From: Dialister sp900541485
GTDB taxonomy: Bacteria > Bacillota > Negativicutes > Veillonellales > Dialisteraceae
NCBI GenBank assembly: GCA_965119665.1
Contig: OZ221974.1
Location: 620,001-684,000, forward strand
DNA: 64,000 bases
Direction: 5' to 3'
Part shown: positions 1 through 9,645 of the stretch, in pieces
Position numbering within the stretch: the first letter of the stretch is position 1
Layout of the letters: each line of letters begins with the position of its first letter
The notes under the pieces: generated by a model
Database searches by the model: none
Told to the model about the DNA's origin: nothing
The model's input: only the letters and a program-made list of their open reading frames with translations
Made by a program: the position numbers and the translations under genes

Positions 1-246
1 TCCGTCTTCCATATCATTGACGACCAGATATTCATAAATCATAGTCTTTTGGACGGAATGGCGGTATGCCAACGTCACCGGCGTCCCCGCCTCCACTTCC
101 TGGCGGATAATAAATCCGTCTTCCGTCTGCCCGTACAGGTAAGGCGTACGTATATAGTAACCGAAAGCGGCAATTCCTATAGTAATTACAATACCTGCAT
201 AAGCAATCAGGCTTTCCAGCTTACCATGCTTTCTTTTCTTTATCAT
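1..246 (-). CDS. DUF1850 protein of a TAXI-type TRAP transporter (partial, cut by window edge)
   Basis: The reverse strand is open from an ATG at 246 to the window edge. The product begins with a short basic stretch, has one membrane segment (about residues 10-30, AYAGIVITIGIAAFGYYI), and then an extracytoplasmic part with TLAYRHSVQKT. This HS-containing motif is typical of DUF1850 proteins, small partners of TAXI TRAP transporters. It lies directly downstream of the TAXI solute-binding gene, which supports the call. The start is uncertain: no strong ribosome-binding site precedes 246, and an in-frame GTG at 303 would add 19 residues. The C-terminus is outside the window. Confidence 0.7.
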   Translation of the reverse strand, partial: MIKKRKHGKLESLIAYAGIVITIGIAAFGYYIRTPYLYGQTEDGFIIRQEVEAGTPVTLAYRHSVQKTMIYEYLVVNDMEDG

Positions 247-361
247 TTCAAAAACAGACTTTACCAGTCCTTCGTCCTTCCCGAAAAATTTTCTGTAAAG
301 CACAGAAAGGAGTGCAGTTCAGCCTCCACTCCTCTTCCGGCTCTATGGATATTCTGACTTT

Positions 362-1333
362 TTATTTCGATTTCAGATACTTTTCTGCGCCCGGGTTCAT
401 CGGAATAGACATACCATCGAGTGCCGTATCCTTTGTGATATATTTTCCTACCGCATGAGCCGCTTTCATACGGTCAAGATGTTCATACACGGCTCTTGCA
501 ATCTGTTCACCCATTTCATCGCTCATCTTATCTGTAGCGGCAATGATACATTTAACAGCAACAGAGCTTACGTCCTCATCCTGTCCCGGGTATGTTCCTT
601 TCGGAATCACAACCTTTGTGTAATAAGGATATTTTTCAATCAGGCTGTCCACCTTATCGCCTTCGATATGAATGATTTGTGCCGATTTATTAGCTGCCAA
701 ATCCTGAATGGCTGCTGTCGGGAATCCTGCAACAACTACGCCGGCATCGACATTTCCGTCTTTCAATGCATCGGCAGCTTCGCCAAAGGATAAGAACTGT
801 TCGTCAATATCATCATAGGTAAGTCCGTAAGCGGCCAAAATCTGGCGGGCATTGGCTTCCGCGCCGGAGCCGGCAGCACCGACTGCCACCTTTTTCCCTT
901 TCAGGTCCGCAATGGATTTGATTCCTTTGTCTGCCGTGGTAACGAACTGTACGGTTTCAGGATATAAAGCGGCAATACCGCGAAGACCTGCCATTTTATT
1001 ATCCTTAAACATTTCTGTTCCCGTTGTTGCATAGTAGGAAATATCATTCTGGATAAATGCAATATCTACAGATCCGTCTTTCAGCATATTCACATTAGCC
1101 ACAGAAGCCCCTGTCGACTGGGCAGACGCATTCATTCCCTTTATATTGGAATTCAGAAGTTCCGCCAAAGCTCCGCCTAAAGGATAATATGTCCCTGCAG
1201 TACCGCCGGTTGCAATATTCAAAAACTGTTTGCCGCCGCTTTTACCGCCGTCTCCGCCGCAGCCTGCGAGCAATCCTGCACCTGCCATACAAACTGCCCC
1301 TGCCATAAGCATTTTTTTCATCATTTTTTTCAT
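362..1333 (-). CDS. TAXI family TRAP transporter solute-binding lipoprotein
   Basis: A 323-residue periplasmic binding protein for a TRAP transporter of the TAXI type, which imports small organic acids or amino acids using an ion gradient. It has a lipoprotein signal (basic N-terminus, hydrophobic run, lipobox LLAGC followed by a Gly/Asp linker) and the family signature LNIATGGTAGTYYPLGGALA near residues 40-60. Start chosen at 1333 because GGGAGGT stands 8 nt upstream; an open frame 15 codons longer has no such site. The DUF1850 gene follows on the same strand; the fused permease is presumably beyond the window. The ligand cannot be predicted (glutamate is only one possibility in the family). 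Confidence 0.9.
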   Translation of the reverse strand: MKKMMKKMLMAGAVCMAGAGLLAGCGGDGGKSGGKQFLNIATGGTAGTYYPLGGALAELLNSNIKGMNASAQSTGASVANVNMLKDGSVDIAFIQNDISYYATTGTEMFKDNKMAGLRGIAALYPETVQFVTTADKGIKSIADLKGKKVAVGAAGSGAEANARQILAAYGLTYDDIDEQFLSFGEAADALKDGNVDAGVVVAGFPTAAIQDLAANKSAQIIHIEGDKVDSLIEKYPYYTKVVIPKGTYPGQDEDVSSVAVKCIIAATDKMSDEMGEQIARAVYEHLDRMKAAHAVGKYITKDTALDGMSIPMNPGAEKYLKSK

Positions 1334-1440
1334 GATAATTACCTCCCGAAATACTCTCCTATTGTGTAAACCAACCATTGATTTTGATACAGACCGCTTT
1401 GCAGCTTACGGCTTTTTACATGTATCTGCTTTTATAACAG

Positions 1441-1484
1441 AAAATAAAAAAGCAGCCGGATACGTGGGACATATCCGCTGCAAG
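1441..1484 (-). terminator. Rho-independent terminator of dcd
   Basis: On the minus strand a stem (GCAGC, then GGATA, paired with TATCC and GCTGC with one bulge) is followed by a T-rich run read from 1451 down to 1441. It lies just below the dcd stop. Confidence 0.75.
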
Positions 1485-1523
1485 CTTCTTTGCTCAAAAT
1501 GCTATGAACTTATCTTAACTATA

Positions 1524-2045
1524 CTACTTTTCAAAATCCTTGTAAAGTAGGCTGGGCTGTATACCGCTATTATTTTGATATTTTCCGCTCGTATAGGGGT
1601 CTGCCTCACCTAAAATGGTATGGAAATAAATCTGGCAGATTTGCACGCCCGCATAAATGCGAATCGGTTGTACGCAGAACATTTCCAGTGTCCAGTAACC
1701 CGAAAATCCGATATCCCCGAACCCTGCCGTCACGTGAATAAAAAGTCCGAGCCGTCCCACCGAGGACCGTCCCTCCAGCATGGGAACAAAGCAGGTCGTT
1801 TTCGTATGCTCTGCCGTTCTTCCCAAATATAATTTATCCGGTTCTAAAAGATATCCTTCTTCCGGGATTTTGATGAGATGCCCTGTATTTTCTTTCTTCA
1901 TATCCAGTTCATGGTGATCATAAATCATAAGGTCATCAGACAGTGTCAAATTATAGCTGTTGGGATTCAGCTGCTCCTTGTGAAACGGAGTAATCACAAT
2001 TTCTTTTCCCATATGACGTTCTATTTCTCTACCGGATAAAATCAT
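1524..2045 (-). CDS. dcd: dCTP deaminase
   Basis: Deaminates dCTP to dUTP, feeding dTTP synthesis. At 173 residues it has normal family length. The trimeric dUTPase/Dcd fold signature LEGRSSVGRLGLFIH (about residues 90-104) and the following GYWTLEM segment, with the catalytic Glu region, are intact. It starts with ATG four bases inside the end of the upstream gene (ATGA overlap), so the two genes are translationally coupled. I cannot decide from sequence whether it is monofunctional or also a dUTPase. Confidence 0.93.
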   Translation of the reverse strand: MILSGREIERHMGKEIVITPFHKEQLNPNSYNLTLSDDLMIYDHHELDMKKENTGHLIKIPEEGYLLEPDKLYLGRTAEHTKTTCFVPMLEGRSSVGRLGLFIHVTAGFGDIGFSGYWTLEMFCVQPIRIYAGVQICQIYFHTILGEADPYTSGKYQNNSGIQPSLLYKDFEK

Positions 2046-2923
2046 TTTTCTTTCCGCCCTTCTTCATTAAAAATTTTCCGGTGCTGCGCCATGCGCCGCC
2101 TGCTGAAACTATACATTGCATTCTGCCCTTTCCGTAGCCCGGCCTGCTCTTTTTCTTCTTCCGTCAGTACCGGTGATATAAGGAGTTTCCCTCTGTCGCT
2201 GAATGAAATGAGATGAGCCGCAAAAAGTGAGGCATGAGTCGGGCATAAGATGAGCCCTTTTTGTTTCATTCCTGCCTCTCCATAAGGCACGGCTGACAAA
2301 AGGGAAATCCGGCGGATTCCGCAAACACAACATTGGGAGGCGTCCTGCAGAGATTTTCTAAAAAAACAATCCTTTTCCAAAAGCGTATCCCGTATCTTTC
2401 TTACCGTTTCATCGGGAGTAGCGGAAAATAAATTTCCTTCCGCACCGAAGGCGGAAATATCTTCCGACAGAACCTCACGGATTAAGTTTTTCCCCGACGT
2501 ATCCGCCTCTTCCAATTCACGGAATGCCGTCACCATTTCAGGCTTGAGAATCCAAAGATAAGCCCCCTGCTCATCTTCTTCCCCGTCAAAAACGTATTGC
2601 CAGGGAGACATCGCCTCGTTTTCTTCTGTTTCCTTTTTCTCTTTCCGAGGCGAATCTTTTTCCCCCTGCGTTTCCAATTGTCCGTCTTCATAAAGATCTT
2701 TAATTTTATTTCCCGCCCAGCCGACGGCAGCATTCAATGCCCGGTACTCCATACCGAGTACATCTGCTATATGCTTGGCATTATCGGTAAAGCGGGGAGA
2801 ATGGTACAGAACTTCGATAATCTGCATCATCAGATCCGACATAACCTGGGGCATGGCAAATAAAGACAACCAGCCCTGCACAGGAATGACGTTCCAACGC
2901 TTAGACCCTTTTATCCGTGCCAT
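2042..2923 (-). CDS. HNH-endonuclease-like protein with decayed active site
   Basis: A 293-residue protein. The N-terminal part (about 25-75) resembles the helical domain found before HNH domains in McrA-like nucleases (EVLYHSPRFTDNAKHIADVLG, then an ALNAAVG segment). The C-terminal part (about 208-262) follows the layout of the HNH family usually reading CxxxG...LLxAxHI...NGLLLCPxHHxLFDxGLISF...GxxxIS. Here CCVCG, LILCPTHASLF and LISFSDRGKLLIS are retained, but the expected histidine segment is SAVPYGE and the FD pair is FA. An acidic linker (about 85-105) separates the halves. Start has GGGGGAGAC upstream. It overlaps dcd by 4 nt. Fold assignment is by pattern only; nuclease activity is unlikely. 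Confidence 0.6.
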   Translation of the reverse strand: MARIKGSKRWNVIPVQGWLSLFAMPQVMSDLMMQIIEVLYHSPRFTDNAKHIADVLGMEYRALNAAVGWAGNKIKDLYEDGQLETQGEKDSPRKEKKETEENEAMSPWQYVFDGEEDEQGAYLWILKPEMVTAFRELEEADTSGKNLIREVLSEDISAFGAEGNLFSATPDETVRKIRDTLLEKDCFFRKSLQDASQCCVCGIRRISLLSAVPYGEAGMKQKGLILCPTHASLFAAHLISFSDRGKLLISPVLTEEEKEQAGLRKGQNAMYSFSRRRMAQHRKIFNEEGRKEK

Positions 2924-3080
2924 GTCTCCCCCTTATTCTAAGATCGGTACAAAAACTTTTGAAAATATTATAGCATTTTACATTTGTTTTTAAAATCATA
3001 TAAAAATACAGGGCGCCATTTTCTATTTTTACCGCCGCCTTCATTTCCGTTATAATAATAAAAAACAACAAGGAGCTCTT

Positions 3081-4265
3081 ATGGAAATTGTACAAACGCA
3101 AAAAATGCACCAAATAATTTCTTCCCTTTGGAAAAAATATCTGGCGGCAGAAATTATAAATGATATCCTCATGGAAGAAATCAGGGACAGGCTCTATCTG
3201 GAAAACGTATCCGTCCCGGGAGAAAAAAACAGTCCCGCTTTTTCAGACGGCATCGCCGCGCTTGCCTTCGGCGACAGAACGGAAGAAATCGTTTCCGCCC
3301 TTTTTTCCGATAAAAAAAGTTGGTATCCCTACTCGGAGCTGGCTCAATTTTACGATGCACCCGGTTTGTACGACCATATCTTAAAAAGCATAGCCGGTCA
3401 ATTACAATGGTACGACCGTACTGTCATTACCGATAACCCTTACTGCCGGACTATTTCATTCCGCTCGGGTTCCCGGAACGGCATTGAATTAAAATATACG
3501 GATACCCTTCCTTATGAATTTTTTCAGACTTATCATACCTTTCAGAAGAAAAATCCTTTCCTCTATGCCGGCGCCGGTTTTTTCACCGAGCCCGTTTCTT
3601 TCCCCGTGATTTTGGAGAACAACGAAGTCTGGATGAGTATCGTAGTCAGTGAAACGGAATCCATGACTGTTCCTGTAGAAAAAGCACGCGGTCACGTCAT
3701 TACCTACGGACTGGGACTCGGTTACTATGCATTTATGGCCGCCGAGAAACCGGAAGTGGAAACCGTGACGGTAGTGGAAATGAACCCGGCTGTCATTTCC
3801 CTTTTTAAAGAACATATTCTCCCCCAATTTCCGCACAAAGAAAAAATCCGTATCATCGAAGCGGACGCTTTATCTTTTGCAGAAAATCAGAAAGACGGTC
3901 TTTTCGACATCGCCTTTTTTGATTTTTGGGGCGGTTATTTTGACGGTCTTTCACTATACGAAAAACTGCTCCCCCGTACCGCTCATCTGAAAAAAACAAA
4001 ATGCTTCTACTGGATAGAAAGCTGTTTCGCCGAATATTTTTTCCGTCCCGTCATTATGAAATTTTTGATGGAAAAAGGCACGGGCCGTTCTTTTTCTCTC
4101 CCGCCGATTTCAAAAAAAGCCGGACTCCTGCAACGGCATTTTTTATCTTATCTTAATACCTGCGAAGGCCGTCTCTCCGCACCCGAAGAGATTGATTATC
4201 TCCTTTCCGATGACGGACTTATTCCCTTGGTGAGAAAATTTATAAGAAATCACAGGTCCGGCTGA
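3081..4265 (+). CDS. Class I SAM-dependent methyltransferase / spermidine-synthase-like protein
   Basis: A 394-residue protein I cannot name. The middle part shows a Rossmann pattern: glycine-rich TYGLGLGYYAFMAA (about 209-222), an acidic strand end VTVVEMNPAV and then IRIIEADALSF, as in SAM- or decarboxylated-SAM-binding enzymes of the spermidine synthase type. A later FDIAFFDFWGGYFD fits the strand-4 region. The N-terminal 200 residues are unrecognised. AAGGAG precedes the ATG. It is divergent from the HNH-like gene and 65 nt upstream of prfC. The substrate is unknown. Confidence 0.6.
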   Translation: MEIVQTQKMHQIISSLWKKYLAAEIINDILMEEIRDRLYLENVSVPGEKNSPAFSDGIAALAFGDRTEEIVSALFSDKKSWYPYSELAQFYDAPGLYDHILKSIAGQLQWYDRTVITDNPYCRTISFRSGSRNGIELKYTDTLPYEFFQTYHTFQKKNPFLYAGAGFFTEPVSFPVILENNEVWMSIVVSETESMTVPVEKARGHVITYGLGLGYYAFMAAEKPEVETVTVVEMNPAVISLFKEHILPQFPHKEKIRIIEADALSFAENQKDGLFDIAFFDFWGGYFDGLSLYEKLLPRTAHLKKTKCFYWIESCFAEYFFRPVIMKFLMEKGTGRSFSLPPISKKAGLLQRHFLSYLNTCEGRLSAPEEIDYLLSDDGLIPLVRKFIRNHRSG

Positions 4266-4330
4266 TTTTTCCATAGCACCGTATCTTGTTTTCCTGTATA
4301 ATAAATGAGATTTAATAATTGAGGTGTATA

Positions 4331-5938
4331 ATGACTGATTTAGAAGAAATACAAAGACGGCGTACTTTCGCCATTATTTCCCACCCTGACGCGGGAAAAA
4401 CCACACTGACGGAAAAACTTCTGCTTTACGGGGGTGCTATTCACCTGGCAGGCTCTGTAAAAGCGAGAAAAACATCACGCTATGCCGTTTCCGACTGGAT
4501 GGAAATAGAAAAACAGCGCGGCATTTCCGTCACCAGTTCGGTGCTCCAGTTTGATTACAACGGATGCCGTATCAATATTCTGGATACGCCGGGCCACGCC
4601 GATTTCTCGGAAGATACGTACAGAACACTCATGGCGGTCGACAGTGCCGTCATGGTCATTGACGTTGCCAAAGGCGTGGAAGCGCAAACACAGAAACTGT
4701 TCAAAGTTTGCTCTGACCGGGGCATTCCTATTTTCACTTTCATCAATAAAATCGACCACTTCGGTAAGAATCCCTTTGACTTAATGGCGGATATTGAAGA
4801 CGTTCTGGGTATCCGCTCTTGCCCGATGAACTGGCCTATCGGAATCAACGGTGACTATACCGGCATTTACGATCGCGAAAAAGATATCTGTCATATTTTT
4901 ATCAAAGATAATGCCCATGGTGTAAAAAAGCTGGAAGTCATTTCAGGAAAACCGGATGACCCCGCCATTGTTTCCAGACTATCACCGGAAATTATACAGT
5001 CCCTCAAAGATGATTTGGAACTCCTTGAAGAAGCAGGCGATCCTTTTGATAAAGAAAAAGTAGAAAAAGGAGAACTGACGCCCCTGTTTTTCGGCTCCGC
5101 AATGACAAATTTCGGTGTCCAGACTTTCCTTGAAAAATATCTGGAACTGGCACCTCCGCCGGAAGAAAGAGATACGCTGGAAGGAAAAGTCGCTCCCGAG
5201 TCTCCCTATTTTTCCGCTTTCGTATTTAAAATCCAGGCCAATATGGACCCCAAGCACCACGACCGCATTGCATTTCTCCGTATCTGTTCCGGCCTGTTTG
5301 AAAAAGGCGCGTCCGTTCTACACAGACAAAGCGGAAAAATGCTCCGTCTTTCACAACCCCAGCAATTTCTGGCTACAGAACGGCAAACCGTGGAAAAAGC
5401 TTACCCCGGAGATATTATCGGAATTTTCGATACCGGTGAACTTGGTGTGGGAGACACGGTCTGTGAAAAGAAAAATCCTGTCACCTTTATTGACTTTCCC
5501 GTATTTCCGCCGGAAATATTTGCCCGCATTTCTCCTGATAGCAGCATGAAACGAAAACAGTTTTTGAACGGCGTCGCCCAACTGGCACAAGAAGGAGCGA
5601 TTCAGGTCTACAAACAGCCTTACCGCATGGAATCATTTATCATCGGTGCGGTCGGACAATTACAGCTGGAAGTCATGAAATACAGACTGGAAAACGAATA
5701 CAACGTCACCATCAATGTTGAAACAATTAACTACACCTGTGCCCGCTGGACGGAAGGCGATATTCCGCCGGAAGAACTTACAGGCATCGATAATGCGATG
5801 GTCGTTTATGACCGGAGAGAACGGCCCGTCTATCTTCTCCCCAACAGCTGGCAGGCCGGCTGGCTGGCCGAACGAAATCAAAATGTCAAATTCCTCGAGT
5901 CACCCCCACTGGGCGTCTCACGGCTGGAAGGCAACTAA
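4331..5938 (+). CDS. prfC: Peptide chain release factor 3
   Basis: GTPase that recycles RF1/RF2 from the ribosome after termination. The protein is 535 residues, full length for the family. G motifs are clear: HPDAGKTT (G1, about residue 18), DTPGHADF (G3), NKID (G4), followed by the RF3-specific beta-barrel and C-terminal domains. The frame is open 4 codons further upstream at a TTG (4319), but ATG at 4331 has GAGGTG at correct spacing and was chosen. It ends just before a bidirectional terminator shared with gnd. Confidence 0.96.
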   Translation: MTDLEEIQRRRTFAIISHPDAGKTTLTEKLLLYGGAIHLAGSVKARKTSRYAVSDWMEIEKQRGISVTSSVLQFDYNGCRINILDTPGHADFSEDTYRTLMAVDSAVMVIDVAKGVEAQTQKLFKVCSDRGIPIFTFINKIDHFGKNPFDLMADIEDVLGIRSCPMNWPIGINGDYTGIYDREKDICHIFIKDNAHGVKKLEVISGKPDDPAIVSRLSPEIIQSLKDDLELLEEAGDPFDKEKVEKGELTPLFFGSAMTNFGVQTFLEKYLELAPPPEERDTLEGKVAPESPYFSAFVFKIQANMDPKHHDRIAFLRICSGLFEKGASVLHRQSGKMLRLSQPQQFLATERQTVEKAYPGDIIGIFDTGELGVGDTVCEKKNPVTFIDFPVFPPEIFARISPDSSMKRKQFLNGVAQLAQEGAIQVYKQPYRMESFIIGAVGQLQLEVMKYRLENEYNVTINVETINYTCARWTEGDIPPEELTGIDNAMVVYDRRERPVYLLPNSWQAGWLAERNQNVKFLESPPLGVSRLEGN

Positions 5939-5940
5939 AA

Positions 5941-5976
5941 AAACGGTACTCCCTTTTATGAGGAGTACCGTTTTTT
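5941..5976. terminator. Bidirectional terminator between prfC and gnd
   Basis: Perfect 9-bp stem CGGTACTCC / GGAGTACCG with a 9-nt loop, flanked by A-rich sequence on the left and six T on the right. It serves prfC (+) and the convergent gnd operon (-). Confidence 0.9.
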
Positions 5977-5996
5977 ATGCCAGAACCGATGATTTT

Positions 5997-7409
5997 TTAT
6001 TTCAAAGTCCAGTCTGTATGGAAAGTTCCCGGCTTATCCACTCTTTCATAAGTATGGGCGCCGAAATAATCTCGCTGGCCTTGAAGCAAATTCGCCCCGC
6101 TCACGGCAGTACGATAGGAATCAAAATAAGCAAGTGCCGAACTTAAAGCAGGAACGGCAATGCCGTTTTCTACAGCCAGAGAAACCACATGTCCCCAGCC
6201 TTTTCTGGAACGAATCAGTATTTCCGCAAAATACGGGCTTTCCAGCAAATTTGTCATATCCCGGTTGCTGTCAAAGCTTTCCGTGACACGGTCCAAGAAC
6301 TCTGCCCTGATGATGCAACCGTTTCTCCATATCTTTGCAATACGGCCCATATGCAAATCCCAGTTGAAATGATTTCCTGCCGCAGCAAGAAGATTAAATC
6401 CCTGGGCATAGGCACAAATTTTAGCACCATATAAAGCGGCATATAAATCTTCCAAAAAGGCTTCTCTATCCTTGACCGGATTTTCAAGCTTCAAATCTTT
6501 ATATTTTTCCGCCAGAGACAGCCGTTCTTTTTTACAGCATGACATATGTCTTGCAAATACCGCTTCCGTAATAGTCGGAACGGGAACACCGAGATCCAGA
6601 GCACTCAAGCTTGTCCACTTTCCCGTGCCTTTTTGACGTGCCACATCGAGAATGCAGTCTATCAGTGCACCGCCGTTTTCTTCCTTCTTACGCAGTACAT
6701 TTGCCGTAATTTCAACGAGATAGGACGACAGCTCTCTTTTGTTCCATGAATCCCAAACCTCTGCCATTTCAGAGGGATCCATTTTCAAAAGATGTTTCAT
6801 CACCATATAAACGTCGCTGATCATCTGCATATCTGCATATTCGATGCCGTTATGAACCGTTTTGACGTAATGGCCTGCTCCGTCAGGACCGATATAATCT
6901 ACACAAGGTTCCCCCTCCGCCTTGGCGGCGATAGCCTCGAGTATGGGGCGGAGTTCCTTATAAGACTCAGGGCTTCCTCCCGGCATCAGGCTGGGGCCGT
7001 GTAAAGCCCCCTCCTCTCCGCCGGATACGCCCATGCCCACATAATGAAGACCGAGTTTTTCCATATCTTTGCTGCGACGGCGGGTATCTTCAAAATACGA
7101 ATTGCCTCCGTCAATGACGATGTCTCCTTGTTCAAGCAAAGGAGTCAACTGTCCCAGCATATAATCCACAGATTCTCCTGCGCGGATCATCAAAATAATT
7201 TTCCTTGGTTTTTTCAGCGCAGAAACAAATTCTTCTAAATTCATGGCACCGGATAAACAGGCCCCGTGACCAAATTCATTTATAAACTTTTTTGTTTTTT
7301 CGCCGGTCCGGTTATATACAACGGTACGGATGCCCTTTGATGCCAAATTTCTCGCCAAATTTGCACCCATGACCGCCAATCCGATCAATCCGATATCAGA
7401 ATTTTCCAT
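5997..7409 (-). CDS. gnd: 6-phosphogluconate dehydrogenase, decarboxylating
   Basis: Oxidises 6-phosphogluconate to ribulose-5-phosphate and CO2 with NADP, in the pentose phosphate pathway. It is 470 residues, normal length. The N-terminal nucleotide fold has GLAVMGANLARN. The substrate region shows GVSGGEEGALHGPSLMPGG and the catalytic Lys/Asn segment HYVKTVHNGIEY. ATG at 7409 has GGGAG five bases upstream; an ATG four codons earlier overlaps the stop of the upstream gene. It directly follows a solute-binding protein gene (TAATG junction region), so it appears to be the last gene of that transporter operon. Confidence 0.96.
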   Translation of the reverse strand: MENSDIGLIGLAVMGANLARNLASKGIRTVVYNRTGEKTKKFINEFGHGACLSGAMNLEEFVSALKKPRKIILMIRAGESVDYMLGQLTPLLEQGDIVIDGGNSYFEDTRRRSKDMEKLGLHYVGMGVSGGEEGALHGPSLMPGGSPESYKELRPILEAIAAKAEGEPCVDYIGPDGAGHYVKTVHNGIEYADMQMISDVYMVMKHLLKMDPSEMAEVWDSWNKRELSSYLVEITANVLRKKEENGGALIDCILDVARQKGTGKWTSLSALDLGVPVPTITEAVFARHMSCCKKERLSLAEKYKDLKLENPVKDREAFLEDLYAALYGAKICAYAQGFNLLAAAGNHFNWDLHMGRIAKIWRNGCIIRAEFLDRVTESFDSNRDMTNLLESPYFAEILIRSRKGWGHVVSLAVENGIAVPALSSALAYFDSYRTAVSGANLLQGQRDYFGAHTYERVDKPGTFHTDWTLK

Positions 7410-7420
7410 AGTTACTCCCA

Positions 7421-8461
7421 TTATTCTTTGACAGCTTTATTCCATGCTTCCAAAAGACGTGCCCGGTTTGCACCTGACCATTCGAAATCATAAGGAATCA
7501 GTTTTGCATCTTTAAATGCCATTGCTTCTTGCGGCGGATTTGCCTCAGGGTTTGTCAGGAACTGGTAGGAATTGTTGTGCTGTCCGATTTCCTGTGCTTT
7601 CTTCGTCAGGCACCAATCCACAAATTTCTTGGCTGCTTCCATTTCAGGTGCATTTTTAATAATTGCTACAGCTCCTAATTCAAAAGCGGTTCCTTCTTCC
7701 GGTAAAGACAGTCTTACATTGGTGTTTCCTTCTTTAATCAGACGGATACCGTTATGGAGATAAGTGATTCCGATGGCTGCTTCTCCCAGTGCCGCACTGC
7801 GGGCAGGAGCTGCACCTGCTTTTGTGTACTGCTTAATCTGTTTGTTTAATTTTGCCAGATATTCCATACCTTTTTCTTCGCCTCTGCTCTGGGTGATAGC
7901 AGAAACAACCACGTACCCCGTAGAAGCGGTTCCCGGGTTGCCCATAACGATTTGTCCCGTAAATTCAGGCTTTAACAAATCATCCCATGACTTCGGTACC
8001 TGCAGGTGGTGTTCATCAAAGTAACGGCCGTCCAAAATGAATCCCAAGTAGCCCTGATAGATGCCTGTCCAATATCCGTCTTTATCCTTGAATTCCGGTT
8101 TGATTTTTTCCGCATTCGGTGATTTATAGCTTTCCAGAAGTCCCTCTTTCTGGGCCATAATAAAAGAATCGGCACTGCCGCCATACCATACGCTGGCCTG
8201 GGGATTATTTTTTTCTGCCCGGATACGGCTGAGAGTTTCTCCGCCGCTCATACGAACGAAATTTACTTTAATGCCCGTATCTTTTTCAAATTCACTGGCA
8301 ATCACTTTGGCCGACTGTTCGACAACGCCCATATAAATGGTAACTTCTTTCGGACTTTTACTGCCTGCAGCTTCTTTCTTTTCTCCGCCGCAGCCGGCAA
8401 GACCGAATACCATTGCCCCCGCAACAGCTGCTATTGCCGCCTTTTTCAGAAAACTCTTCAT
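7421..8461 (-). CDS. ABC transporter substrate-binding lipoprotein, ferric-iron/phosphonate type
   Basis: A 346-residue family 1 extracellular solute-binding protein. The signal has a lipobox (FGLAGC) and a Lys/Glu-rich linker. The segment EVTIYMGVVEQSAKVIASEFEK and the later GYLGFILDGRYF fit the group that binds Fe(III) or 2-aminoethylphosphonate. It follows genes for a matching ATPase and double permease. The ligand cannot be decided from the sequence: conserved ligand tyrosines of iron binders would need an alignment. Its stop overlaps the region of the gnd start. Confidence 0.82.
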   Translation of the reverse strand: MKSFLKKAAIAAVAGAMVFGLAGCGGEKKEAAGSKSPKEVTIYMGVVEQSAKVIASEFEKDTGIKVNFVRMSGGETLSRIRAEKNNPQASVWYGGSADSFIMAQKEGLLESYKSPNAEKIKPEFKDKDGYWTGIYQGYLGFILDGRYFDEHHLQVPKSWDDLLKPEFTGQIVMGNPGTASTGYVVVSAITQSRGEEKGMEYLAKLNKQIKQYTKAGAAPARSAALGEAAIGITYLHNGIRLIKEGNTNVRLSLPEEGTAFELGAVAIIKNAPEMEAAKKFVDWCLTKKAQEIGQHNNSYQFLTNPEANPPQEAMAFKDAKLIPYDFEWSGANRARLLEAWNKAVKE

Positions 8462-8543
8462 GTTGTCCTCCTTAACTCACAAAAAATAAAATATATTCTC
8501 AAATGTACGTGCCTTACCGACATTTAAGTTCCTTCCGGTATAC

Positions 8544-9632
8544 TCAGCTTTTAACAGCCTGGAGAGAATTCTTTTGTAATTTCAGCCATACCTTTTCGCC
8601 CGGTTCGTATATCCGTTTTCCTGCCGGGTTATATTCCTCCGTATCCAGCTCGTGATCTCTTACGCGGACAACATACTCCTGTACATTCCCCATATACGTC
8701 GAGTTCACAACCTCTGCTTCTATATCCCCCTCATCGCCTACACGAATGGATTCGGGACGAAGCACAACCTGTACCTTGTCGCCCGGGCGGACCGGTTCGC
8801 CGTCATAACGGACTTCAAAAACTTCTTCTACAAGACGTACTTTAATGGATTCACTGTCCGCCGGAACCTCGCAGACCTCTGCTTCCAAGAAATTGGCATT
8901 CCCTATAAAATCGGCAACAAACCGGGAACGGGGATGCCGGTATATTTCATGAGGTGTCCCGACCTGCTCGATATGTCCTTTATTCATGATGATAATCTGA
9001 TCGGAAAGGCTCATTGCCTCTGTCTGATCATGAGTGACATAAATACTCGTCAGACCGATTCTTCTTTGTATTTTACGGATTTCCTTACGCATATAGACAC
9101 GGAGCTTTGCATCCAGGTTGGAAAGCGGTTCATCAAACAGCAAGACCGCCGGTTCCATAACAAGTGCACGGGCAAGGGCTACACGCTGCTGCTGTCCCCC
9201 TGACAGCTGGTTCGGCATGCGGTGTTCCATTCCCTGAAGTCCTACAAGTTCCACCATTTCCATGACCTTGTCATGAATTATTTTTTTATCCATTTTTTTA
9301 TTAACTAAGCCATAAGCTACATTATCAAACACATCATAATGAGGAAATAAGGCATAGCTCTGGAAAACCATGGCGGAATCTCTTTTATCCGGCGTCATGT
9401 TGTTAATGCACACACCGTCAAGCAGAATTTCTCCGTCGGAAATCGATTCAAAGCCTGCAATCATGCGCAATGTCGTCGTCTTACCGCACCCTGACGGTCC
9501 GAGAAGTGTCACAAAGTCACCGCTTTTAATATTTACATTGATATGATCGACAGCAAGGAACTTTGTTGTTCCTCCCGGTGATACATACTCTTTCGTTAAA
9601 TTCTTTAATTGGATACTTGCCTGTTTTGCCAT
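8544..9632 (-). CDS. ABC transporter ATP-binding protein (FbpC/PotA type)
   Basis: Energises uptake with the neighbouring permease and lipoprotein. The 362-residue product has Walker A GPSGCGKTT (about 42-50), signature LSGGQQQR, Walker B AVLLFDEP and the switch histidine in YVTHDQTEA. A C-terminal TOBE-like region (about 245-355, with VVLRPESIRVG) is typical of importers of the CUT1/ferric/polyamine class. AGAGGTG stands before the ATG. It lies 13 nt downstream of the permease gene. Confidence 0.92.
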   Translation of the reverse strand: MAKQASIQLKNLTKEYVSPGGTTKFLAVDHINVNIKSGDFVTLLGPSGCGKTTTLRMIAGFESISDGEILLDGVCINNMTPDKRDSAMVFQSYALFPHYDVFDNVAYGLVNKKMDKKIIHDKVMEMVELVGLQGMEHRMPNQLSGGQQQRVALARALVMEPAVLLFDEPLSNLDAKLRVYMRKEIRKIQRRIGLTSIYVTHDQTEAMSLSDQIIIMNKGHIEQVGTPHEIYRHPRSRFVADFIGNANFLEAEVCEVPADSESIKVRLVEEVFEVRYDGEPVRPGDKVQVVLRPESIRVGDEGDIEAEVVNSTYMGNVQEYVVRVRDHELDTEEYNPAGKRIYEPGEKVWLKLQKNSLQAVKS

Positions 9633-9645
9633 TGCACACCTCTAT

